A stretch of DNA of 64,000 nucleotides from Actinomadura meyerae (GTDB lineage: Bacteria; Actinomycetota; Actinomycetes; Streptosporangiales; Streptosporangiaceae), in assembly GCF_900188445.1 (NCBI RefSeq), contig NZ_FZOR01000004.1, positions 1 to 64,000 of the forward strand, read 5' to 3'. Below are positions 8,084-27,100 of the stretch, in pieces (positions within the stretch are counted from its first letter, which is position 1; each line of letters opens with the position of its first letter). Made by a program: the position numbers and the translations under genes. The notes under the pieces were generated by a model that did no database searches, was not told the origin of the DNA, and was given only the letters and a program-made list of their open reading frames with translations.

Positions 8084-8907
8084 TGCGTTCCGAGCTAGGC
8101 GCCTACCTCATGGCCCGGCGGGCCCAGGTCACGCCGGGCGAGGTGGGCCTGCCCGCCACCGGCCTGCGCCGGGTCCCCGGCCTGCGGCGCGAGGAGGTCG
8201 CGATGCTCGCCGGGGTCAGCGCCGACTACTACGTCCGCCTGGAGCAGGGGCGGGAGAGGTCGCCGTCGGCCCAGGTCGTCGACGCGCTCGCGGTCGCGCT
8301 GCGGCTGGCCGAGGACGGCCGGGCGCACCTGTTCCGGCTGGCCGGGCTCAGCCCGCGCGCGGGGGCCGCCGCCGCCACCGGCCACGTCGATCCGAGCCTG
8401 CTCCAGCTGATGGACGCCTGGCCCGGCAACCCGGCGATCGTCTACAACCGGGCCTACGACGTGCTCGCGTCCAACGCGCTCGCCGACGCCCTGTTCCACG
8501 ACTGGGCGCACTCGCGCAACCTGATGCACGTGGTCTTCACCGACCCGGCCGCGCGCACCTTCTACCGCGACTGGCACGAGGTCGCGCGCAACAGCACGGC
8601 CGGTTTCCGGCTCGGGCACGGCGAGGCGCCCGGCGATCCGCGGATCCGCCGGGTCCTCGCCGAGCTGCTGGAGGGCAGCCCCGAGTTCGCCGCGCTGTGG
8701 GCGCGGCACGACGCGCGCGGCAAGGCGCTGGAGCGCAAGCGGTTCCATCACCATGCGGTCGGGCCGCTGACGCTGACCATGCAGACGTTCGACGTCCGGT
8801 CGAGCCCGGGGCAGGAGCTCGTCGTCTACCACGCCGAGCCCGGGTCGGCGAGCGCCGAGGCCCTCGCCCTGCTCGGGTCGCTCGCCGCGACCGGGCGTCA
8901 GCCGTAG
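8083..8907 (+). CDS. XRE-family regulator with MltR-type ligand-binding domain
   Basis: A 274-residue transcription factor. An N-terminal HTH_XRE domain covers about residues 10-75 (GLRREEVAMLAGVSADYYVRLEQGR is diagnostic). It is followed by the larger MmyB/MltR ligand-binding domain, with PAIVYNRAYDVLASNALADALF and a GPLTLTMQTFDV segment. Structures of this family bind fatty-acid-like ligands. The gene is divergent from an SDR gene, the arrangement usual for this family. Its 3' end overlaps the convergent sbnB gene by 10 bp. It is unlikely to be the NRPS pathway regulator, although it is the only regulator next to the cluster. Confidence 0.9.
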   Translation: MRSELGAYLMARRAQVTPGEVGLPATGLRRVPGLRREEVAMLAGVSADYYVRLEQGRERSPSAQVVDALAVALRLAEDGRAHLFRLAGLSPRAGAAAATGHVDPSLLQLMDAWPGNPAIVYNRAYDVLASNALADALFHDWAHSRNLMHVVFTDPAARTFYRDWHEVARNSTAGFRLGHGEAPGDPRIRRVLAELLEGSPEFAALWARHDARGKALERKRFHHHAVGPLTLTMQTFDVRSSPGQELVVYHAEPGSASAEALALLGSLAATGRQP

Positions 8908-9923
8908 CGCTTCAGTTCGTGGAAGAAGCCGGGGACGGTGTGCAGCGCGCCCGATGCGGCGACCTGGTCGTAGACGTACTTGGCCACCGCCAGGTCGAGG
9001 ACGCCCAGGCCGAACGGCGAGAAGACCACCGGCTTGTCGGCGGGCGGGGCCGTCCGCTCCGTGAGCACGTCGTAGAGGGTGCCCGCCACGAAGTCGCGGT
9101 CGCCGACCTTCTGCTCGGCCAGGTGCGGCGACGTGTTGGCCTTCATGCAGTGCTCGACGTCGTCCACGATGTTGTACGACGACAGGATGATCTCGGGGGA
9201 GAGGTCGCGCAGCGACACGTGCAGCACGAGCGGGTTGTGCGCGAACCAGGCCGGGTCGTGGACGTGCGGCTCGCCCGCCACGGTGGCGAAGACGATCAGG
9301 TCGGACGCGCGGATCAGCGACTCGGCCGAGTCGTGGATCGTGATCTCGCCCTTCTCCGACCGCCCCAGGTACTCCTTGAACCCCTCCGCATGCTCCGCCG
9401 AGAGGTCGTGGACGCCCAGCTCGTCGAAGGTGAAGCCGTTGCCCGCCAGGTAGGTGTGGATGTAGCGGGCGATGAGGCCGGCGCCGACGAACCCGACGCG
9501 CCGGGGCCGGTCGCCGCGGGCGTCGGCGAGGGTGGCGGCGGCGAGCGCGGCGGACGCGGCGGTGCGCGCCGCGGAGATGATCGAGCTCTCCAGGCACGCG
9601 AACGGGTAGCCGGTGTCGGCGTCGTTCAGGATCAGCACGGCCGAGGCGCGCGGGATGCCGCCCGCGACGTTGCCCGGGAAGCTGGAGATCCACTTGATGC
9701 CGTGCACGCCGACGTCGCCCTTGACCGAGGCGGGCAGGGCGATGATCCGGTCGGACGGGCGGTCGGGGAACCGCAGGAAGTAGGAGTCGGGGTTGACGGT
9801 CAGCCCCTCGCCGTGCAGCCGGTAGGCCGCCTCGACCATCCGGGTGACCTGCTCCTCGCGCCCGGCGACGGCCTCGTGGACCTGCGCGCCGGAGACCACG
9901 GCGAATGCCGGAACCTGCGTCAT
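8898..9923 (-). CDS. sbnB: SbnB-like dehydrogenase of 2,3-diaminopropionate biosynthesis
   Basis: A 341-residue ornithine cyclodeaminase/mu-crystallin-fold protein closest in outline to SbnB, N-((2S)-2-amino-2-carboxyethyl)-L-glutamate dehydrogenase. In the staphyloferrin B pathway SbnB oxidatively hydrolyses the SbnA product to L-2,3-diaminopropionate and 2-oxoglutarate using NAD. Visible features: YFLRFPDRPSDRIIALPA and GIKWISSFPGN substrate-binding segments, SRT/AARTAA helix, and the Rossmann motif GFVGAGLIARYIHTYL near residue 147. The ATG at 9923 follows GGCGG. It sits 28 bp downstream of sbnA in the same direction, a two-gene Dap operon. Dap is a plausible NRPS building block here. Its convergent neighbour overlaps by 10 bp. 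Confidence 0.9.
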   Translation of the reverse strand: MTQVPAFAVVSGAQVHEAVAGREEQVTRMVEAAYRLHGEGLTVNPDSYFLRFPDRPSDRIIALPASVKGDVGVHGIKWISSFPGNVAGGIPRASAVLILNDADTGYPFACLESSIISAARTAASAALAAATLADARGDRPRRVGFVGAGLIARYIHTYLAGNGFTFDELGVHDLSAEHAEGFKEYLGRSEKGEITIHDSAESLIRASDLIVFATVAGEPHVHDPAWFAHNPLVLHVSLRDLSPEIILSSYNIVDDVEHCMKANTSPHLAEQKVGDRDFVAGTLYDVLTERTAPPADKPVVFSPFGLGVLDLAVAKYVYDQVAASGALHTVPGFFHELKRYG

Positions 9924-9951
9924 GGTGGGAAAATCCGCCTTTTCTCGATGA

Positions 9952-10932
9952 TCAGTCGCCGGGGAGTCCGGCCGGGCCGTCGGAGAGCAGGTCGCCGAAG
10001 TGCTCGCGCACCCAGCCCTCCGCGTAGATGGAGTCCAGGTAGCGCTCGCCGAGGTCGGGGGCGATCGCCACGGCGACCGGGTCCTCGCCGGGGTACTTGG
10101 CGTCCAGCCAGCGGGACGCGCCGGACACGACGGTGCCGGTGGAGCCGCCGAACAGGAACCCCCGGGCGGCGAGCGCGTGCACGGTCCGGATCGTGTCCGT
10201 CTCGGGGACGTGCACGACGTCGTCGATGAACGACTCGTCGATGAGGGCGGGCCTGCTGCTGGTGCCGAGGCCCGGCACCATGCGCCGCTCCGGGAGGCCG
10301 CCGAAGGTGACGGAGCCGACCGCGTCGACCGCCACGATCGTGACCGGGCGGCCGCGCTCGCGGAAGTAGCGGGCGCAGCCCATCAGGGTGCCCGTGGTGC
10401 CGGCGCCGACGAAGAGAACCTCCAGGTCAGGGAACTCGCGGTCGATCGCCGGGGCGGTCTCGCGGTAGTGCGCCATCCAGTTGTTGCGGTTGGCGTACTG
10501 GTTCAGCCAGACGTACCGCTCGTCGGACTCGCACAGGTTCCGGACGTAGGCGATCCGGCCGCCGAGGTAGCCGCCGTTGGCGTCCCGGTCGGAGACCACC
10601 CGGACCTCCGCGCCGAGCGCCCGCATGACCCGCATCGACGCGGGGTTGCAGCGCGGGTCGGTGACGCAGACGAACCGCAGGCCGCGGCTCGCGGCGATGA
10701 GGCTGAGCGCGATCCCGAGGTTGCCCGACGACGACTCGACGATCACCGACCCGGCGGTGAGCGCGCCGTCGCGCTCGGCCGCCTCGACCATCGCGGCGGC
10801 CGCCTTCAGTTTGACCGATCCGGCGAAATTGAAGCCCTCGCATTTGAGGTAGAGCGGCCGTTCGATGACATGCCGCAAATCGACGTAAAGGTCGTCGACA
10901 TTGAATTCCTGCGGCGAGGTGATTATCGGCAC
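9952..10932 (-). CDS. sbnA: SbnA-like N-(2-amino-2-carboxyethyl)-L-glutamate synthase
   Basis: A 326-residue PLP enzyme of the cysteine synthase fold. SbnA condenses O-phospho-L-serine with L-glutamate to N-(2-amino-2-carboxyethyl)-L-glutamate, the precursor cleaved by SbnB. The signature FAGSVKLKAAAAMV carries the PLP lysine near residue 45; ESSSGNLGIALS is the substrate-carboxylate loop; GAGTTGTLMG is the phosphate-binding glycine loop; GSTGTVVSGA is near the end. I chose GTG at 10932 because GAGGGTGG lies just upstream and family members start at VPIITSPQEF-like sequence; an upstream ATG at 10968 would overrun this ribosome-binding site. It is divergent from the stand-alone adenylation gene, suggesting a shared control region. 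Confidence 0.9.
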   Translation of the reverse strand: MPIITSPQEFNVDDLYVDLRHVIERPLYLKCEGFNFAGSVKLKAAAAMVEAAERDGALTAGSVIVESSSGNLGIALSLIAASRGLRFVCVTDPRCNPASMRVMRALGAEVRVVSDRDANGGYLGGRIAYVRNLCESDERYVWLNQYANRNNWMAHYRETAPAIDREFPDLEVLFVGAGTTGTLMGCARYFRERGRPVTIVAVDAVGSVTFGGLPERRMVPGLGTSSRPALIDESFIDDVVHVPETDTIRTVHALAARGFLFGGSTGTVVSGASRWLDAKYPGEDPVAVAIAPDLGERYLDSIYAEGWVREHFGDLLSDGPAGLPGD

Positions 10933-11035
10933 GCGTCCACCCTCAAATGAAGAGGCAATTTCCCTCAACTTCCCCCGAGTTCGCCGCCGGGCCTCACGCC
11001 AGAGCCATGCGGAGCCTCACCGTACCCGCGAGCAA

Positions 11036-11049
11036 GTTGCCGTCGCAAC
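11036..11049. promoter_or_regulatory. small inverted repeat in the sbnA / adenylation-gene divergent promoter
   Basis: GTTGC (11036-11040) and GCAAC (11045-11049) flank CGTC, giving a 14-bp dyad roughly midway between the two divergent starts (10932 and 11167). Its location suits an operator that could coordinate Dap supply with its activation. The arms are short, so chance cannot be excluded. Confidence 0.3.
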
Positions 11050-11116
11050 CCCCCGATTACTCGTTGGTAGGTTGGAATGCGAGATGCTTCTGGCAGGTGC
11101 CGGACATAAGCTATGG

Positions 11117-11144
11117 CTCCGCTTGTATTGCTGTTACAGCGGAG
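11117..11144 (+). promoter_or_regulatory. stem-loop just upstream of the stand-alone adenylation gene
   Basis: CTCCGCT (11117-11123) pairs with AGCGGAG (11138-11144). GTA/TAC can add three inner pairs across a bulge. The hairpin ends 14 bases before the GGAG ribosome-binding site at 11159-11162. It could be a leader attenuator, a transcript-stabilising structure or a protein-binding dyad. Confidence 0.4.
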
Positions 11145-11166
11145 TGGTTCTACATCACGGAGCGTA

Positions 11167-12711
11167 ATGATGACTGCTCGCGGACCCGCCGCGGACCGGC
11201 TGCTGCCCACGGCCGGGCTGCCCGCCCTGGACGTGCCCGCGGCCGAGGCCGCGCGGGCCCGGGAGCTGGCCGCCCGGCACGGGATGGTCCGGGAGCTGGA
11301 GGTCGACCTGGGCGACCCGGTCGTCACGCGGGTCGAGCGGTTCGCCGCCGAGCGGGACCGCCCGGCGGTCACCGACGGGGACCGCACGCTCTCCTATGCC
11401 GAGCTGGCCGCCGAGGCCCGCCGGCTCGCCGCGCTGCTGGAGGCGGAGGGCGTGGAGCCCGGCACCGTCGTCGGCGTCGGCGGCGGCCGCCGCGCCGAGG
11501 TCATCGCCGCGTTCCTGGCGATCGAGCTGGTCGGCGCCCTGTACGTGCCGGCAGACGAGACCTGGCCCGCCGGGCGCGTCCGCGACGTCCTCGGGCAGGC
11601 GGGCGCGTCCGTGCTGGTCGCGGTGGACGGCGAGCGCGGCGCCCCGGCCCTGGCGGCGGGCGCGGCCGAGGCCGGCTGCCGGGTCGTGGACGCGGCGCGG
11701 GCGCGCGGGCTCGCGCCGTGGCCGGGCGAGCCCCGCCTGACCGGCCCCGACCAGCCCCGGTACGTGCTGTTCACCTCGGGTTCGACGGGCCGGCCGAAGG
11801 GCGCCGTGGTCGAGCACCGGGGCATGCTGAACCACCTCTGGGCGAAGATCGTCGATCTGGAGCTGACCGGCGCGGACGCCGTCGCGTTCACCGCCCCGCT
11901 CGGGTTCGACATCTCGATCTGGCAGATGCTGTGCCCGCTGCTGACCGGCGGCCGGGTCGAGGTGATCGGCGACGAGGTCGGGCACGACTCCGCCGCCTTC
12001 GCCCGCGCCGTGGACGACCGGGGCATCACGGTCGTCGAGCTCGTCCCCACCATGGTCAGGCACCTGCTCGACGACCTCGCGCCCGGCGCGTCCGGCCCCG
12101 GCGGGACGGCCCCCGGAGGGCGTCCGCTGGCCGGCCTGCGGTGGATGATCGCGACCGGCGAGGAGCTGCCGGCCGAGCTGTCGCGCCGCTGGCTGGAGGC
12201 CGTGCCGCACGCGCGGCTGCTGAACGCCTACGGCCCCACCGAGTGCTCCGACGACGTCACCCACCACACCGTGACGGCCGGCGACCTGGAGCTCCTGCGC
12301 CTCCCGATCGGCACGCCCATCGTCAACGCGCGCCTGTACGTCCTGCGCGAGGACGGGGGGTCCTGGGCGGCCTGCGACATCGGGGAGACGGGCGAGCTGT
12401 TCGTCGGCGGGGTCGTCGTCGGGCGCGGCTACCTGGGCAACGACGAGCGGACCCGCGAGGCGTTCTACCGCGACCCGTTCGACCCGGAGTCCCCGACGGG
12501 CCGCCTCTACCGGACGGGCGACGCGGTCCGGCTGCTCCCCGCGGGCGCGGGCGGCGAGGACCGGCCCACCCTGCAGTACCTCGGGCGCGTCGACCGGCAG
12601 GTCAAGATCGCCGGGGTGCGGATGGAGCTGGGCGAGATCGAGGCGGTGCTCCAGCGGCACCCCGGGGTGCGCGCCGCCGCCGTGGTCGTCCACGAGTACC
12701 CGTCCCGCTGA
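11167..12711 (+). CDS. stand-alone NRPS adenylation core, lacking the A10 C-terminal subdomain
   Basis: A 514-residue adenylation protein with motifs A1-A8: [27 protein letters not shown] near residue 203, NAYGPTE, GELFVGGVVVGRGY, LYRTGDAVR, and VDRQVKIAGVRMELGEIE near 475. It then stops about 20 residues after A8, ending HEYPSR. The last ~70 residues of a normal A domain, including the A10 lysine needed for adenylate formation, are absent, and no frame downstream restores them. No carrier protein or C domain is attached. The pocket read against GrsA-PheA is D-I-W-E-I-T-A-D-D; Glu278 and Asp330/331 favour a diamino acid such as Dap, whose synthesis genes are adjacent. NRPS1 module 2 holds the missing piece. 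Starts ATG 11167 or 11170 behind GGAG. Confidence 0.9.
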   Translation: MMTARGPAADRLLPTAGLPALDVPAAEAARARELAARHGMVRELEVDLGDPVVTRVERFAAERDRPAVTDGDRTLSYAELAAEARRLAALLEAEGVEPGTVVGVGGGRRAEVIAAFLAIELVGALYVPADETWPAGRVRDVLGQAGASVLVAVDGERGAPALAAGAAEAGCRVVDAARARGLAPWPGEPRLTGPDQPRYVLFTSGSTGRPKGAVVEHRGMLNHLWAKIVDLELTGADAVAFTAPLGFDISIWQMLCPLLTGGRVEVIGDEVGHDSAAFARAVDDRGITVVELVPTMVRHLLDDLAPGASGPGGTAPGGRPLAGLRWMIATGEELPAELSRRWLEAVPHARLLNAYGPTECSDDVTHHTVTAGDLELLRLPIGTPIVNARLYVLREDGGSWAACDIGETGELFVGGVVVGRGYLGNDERTREAFYRDPFDPESPTGRLYRTGDAVRLLPAGAGGEDRPTLQYLGRVDRQVKIAGVRMELGEIEAVLQRHPGVRAAAVVVHEYPSR

Positions 12712-12738
12712 TGGCCGCCCGGGCCGATGGCCGCCCGG
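12710..12738 (+). repeat. 13-bp direct repeat at the truncated end of the adenylation gene
   Basis: GATGGCCGCCCGG occurs at 12710-12722 and again at 12726-12738, beginning in the stop codon of the stand-alone adenylation gene. It could be slippage or a recombination scar marking where the domain was cut. Confidence 0.6.
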
Positions 12739-13192
12739 TTGATGATCACGCTGGGTGACCGGTGTGGGCCGTTCCGGTTGTCAACCTTTGTCATCGGATG
12801 AGCGTCGCGACCGCCGTGGCGCGCGGCGCGGGCCCGTCGTTTTGTCACTCCCGTTAGCAACCGGACCGGTCAACTTCTACTTATGAGGGGATTGCGAGGC
12901 ATGTGACAGGCTGGTTGACTGTGACCTCGCTACTCCTGAGTAGAACACGGGTCGAGGGCGGTTCCGGTCGAGCGCGGAAAGCGGCGGCGCTCTGTATTGG
13001 CGGGAACACAGGGCGTTGACTCCGGGAAAGTGCGGGCCGATCGCGTTCCCGGCGCAGGCTCGGGGTGAAAGGGGACGGGGCAAGCCCGATCAGTTCTGTG
13101 GTCATTTGTTTTGAATTTCTGCCCGCCGGCGCCCTGCCGGTTCCGGTGCCGGGCGTAAAGGAAACCCCCTTCGACCGGGAAAGTGCCGCTTG
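12712..13192. promoter_or_regulatory. 481-bp leader and promoter region of the NRPS operon
   Basis: No coding sequence is credible here. I specifically looked for the missing A10 part of the upstream adenylation gene in all three plus frames and did not find it. Features: GGTTGTCAACC, a perfect odd palindrome at 12776-12786; further GTCAAC/GTTGAC hexamers near 12869, 12912 and 13015; possible -35 elements TTGACT near 12914 and 13016; and a locally AT-richer stretch at 13096-13122. AAAGGAAACCCC (13157-13168) is identical to the ribosome-binding stretch before the mbtH gene. Repeated GTCAAC half-sites make this the likely control point of the operon, but no single promoter can be fixed. Confidence 0.5.
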
Positions 13193-24149
<10,957 letters not shown>

Positions 24150-24163
<14 letters not shown>

Positions 24164-27100
24164 CCTCGAGGACATCCTGCCGCTGTCGCCGTTGCAGCAG
24201 GGTTTCTTCTTCCACGCCCTCTTCGACGCGGGCGACGCCGACGTCTACACGGCCCAGCTCGTCCTCGACCTGGAGGGGCCCCTGGACGCGGGCGCGCTGC
24301 GCACCGCCGCCGGGACGCTGCTGCGCCGGCACGCGAACCTGCGCGCCGCGTTCTGGCACGAGGACCTGTCGCGCCCCGTCCAGGTGATCCCGCGCACGGT
24401 CGAGCTGCCGTGGGAGGAGGTCACCGCGTCCGGCGCGGAGGCCGACGCCGTCGTGGCGCGGGAGCGCGCGCGGGGCTTCGACATGACCGCGCCGCCGCTG
24501 CTGCGGTTCGTGCTCGTCCGGATGGGCCCCGAACGGTCCCGGCTGATCCTGACGAACCACCACATCCTGCTGGACGGCTGGTCGACGCCGGTCCTCGCGA
24601 CCGAGCTGTTCCTGCTCTACATGCAGGGCGGCCACGACACGGGGATGCCGCGCGTCACCCCGTACAAGAACTACCTGGCGTGGCTCGCGAAGCAGGACCG
24701 CGCCGCCGCCGAGGAGGCGTGGCGCCGCGCCCTCGCCGGGGTGGACGAGCCCAGCCTCGTCGCCCCGGAGGCCGCCGGGCGGGCGCCCGAGCCCCCGCGG
24801 CCGACCGCCACCGAACTCGACGAGCGGACGACCCGCCGCCTCACCCGCGCGGCGCGCCGCCACGGCGCCACGCTGAGCACCGTCCTGCAGGGCGCCTGGG
24901 GCCTCGTCCTGGGCCGCCTGCTCGGCCGGGACGACGTCGTGTTCGGCTCGACCGTGTCCGGCCGGCCGCCGGAGCTGCCCGGCGTCGAGCAGATGATCGG
25001 CCTGTTCATCAACACGCTGCCCGTCCGCGTCCGCTACCGGATGGACGAGCCGCTCGGCGCCCTCATGGAGCGCCTGCAGGACGAGCAGACCGAACTCCTC
25101 GCCCACCACCACCTCGGCCTCACCGACATCCAGCGCGCGGCGGGCCACGGCGGGGGCGCCCTGTTCGACACGATGACGGTGCTGGAGAACTACCCGTTCG
25201 ACCCGTCCTCGATGGACGGCTCCCTCAACGGCGTCCGCATCACCGGGGTCGACTCCTACGACGCGACCCACTTCCCCCTGTCGTTCGTCGCCCTGCCCGG
25301 GGAGCGGCTGTCGCTGCGCCTGCACTACCGGCCCGACGTCTACGAGCAGGCGGCGGTGGAGGCGATCCTCGCCCGGATCCGCCGCGTCCTGGAGGCGTTC
25401 GCCGAGGACTCCGGCCGCCTGATCGGCGCCGTGGACCTCGCGGGGGAGGGCGTGCGGTCCCGGCTGGAGCGCTGGAACGACACGGCGGGCGACGTCCCGT
25501 CCGGCACCCTCCCGGCGCTGTTCGAGACGCGGGCCGCCCGCACGCCGTCCGACGTGGCGCTCGTCTGCGGCGACGCGCGGCTGACCTACGCGGAGCTGAA
25601 CGAGCGCGCCAACCGGCTCGCCCACGAGCTGATCGCGCGGGGGATCGGGCCGGAGGACCGCGTCGCGCTCGTCCTGCCGCGCACGCCCGAGATCGTCGTG
25701 GCGATCCTCGGCGTGCTCAAGGCGGGCGCCGCGTACGTTCCGATCGACCCCGAGTACCCGTCCGACCGCATCGACCACATGCTGTCCGACGCCCGTCCCG
25801 CCCTCACCATCACCGCCGGGGGCTTCCCGGACACGAGCGGGCGGCCCGCGCACGACCCGTCCGACGCCGAGCGGGTCCGGGCGCTGCGCCGGGACAACGC
25901 CGCCTACGTCATCTACACGTCGGGGTCCACCGGGCGGCCCAAGGGCGTGACCGTCCCGCACCTGGGCGTGCTCAACTACTTCGAGGCGCACCGGGACGCG
26001 TTCATCGACCCGGCGGTGCGGGACGCCGGCGGGCGGCGGATGCGGTTCGCGCACCTGGCGTCGTTCTCGTTCGACACGTCCTGGATGGGCCTGCTCTGGA
26101 TGATGTACGGCCACGAGCTGCACCTCATCGGCGACGAGACCCGCCGCGACGTCGAGGCGTTCGCCGACTATGTGGCGCGCGCGCAGATCGACCTGGTGAA
26201 CACCACCCCGTCGCACTTCACCTCGCTCCGCGAAGCGGGGCTGCTGGACGCCGACGGGCGGCACGTGCCCTCGCATCTCCTCCTCGGCGGCGAGGCCGTC
26301 GGTGAGAACCTGTGGGCCGAACTCCGCGCGACCCCCGGCGTCACCGCCCGCAACTTCTACGGGCCCACCGAGTCGACCGTCGACACCATGAACCAGCTCG
26401 TCGCGCTCAGCGAGCACCCGTCGATCGGCGGCCCCTACCGCAACACCCGCGCCTACGTGCTGGACGCCGCGCTCCAGCCCGTCCCGGCGGGGCTGCCCGG
26501 CGAGCTGTACCTGGCGGGCGCCCAGCTCGCCCGCGGCTACCTCGGCCGTCCCGCGCTGACCGCCGAGCGGTTCGTCGCCGACCCGTTCGGCGCGCCCGGC
26601 GACCGCATGTACCGGACCGGCGACCTGGCCCGGTGGCGCCCGGACGGCACCGTCGAGTACCTCGGCCGCGCCGACGACCAGGTGAAGATCCGCGGGTTCC
26701 GGGTGGAGCCCGGCGAGATCGAGAACGTCATCGCCGGATGCGCGGGCGTCGTGCACGCGGCCGTCGTCGTCCGCGAGGACCGGCCCGGCGACAAGCGCCT
26801 CGCCGCCTACGTCGTGGGACCGGACGCCGACGCCGCCGCCGTCCGCCGGTACGCGGCCGAGCGGCTCCCCGGCCACATGGTCCCGGCCGTCACCGTCCTG
26901 GACGCGCTGCCGCTGACCGTGAACGGCAAGCTCGACCGCGCCGCGCTGCCCGCCCCGGGAACCGGTACCGGCACCGGCGGGAGCCGCGCCCCGCGGACGC
27001 CGCGCGAGGAGATCCTCTGCGGGCTGTTCGCCGAGGTCCTCGGCGTGCCGCGGGTCGGCGTGGACGACGGCTTCTTCGAGCTCGGCGGCGACTCGCTCAC

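Noticed and set aside
12712..13192. Possible frameshifted continuation of the stand-alone adenylation gene carrying A9-A10
   Set aside because: All three plus-strand frames were read for a YMVP or NGK-type A10 segment; none is present, so a simple frameshift does not explain the truncation.
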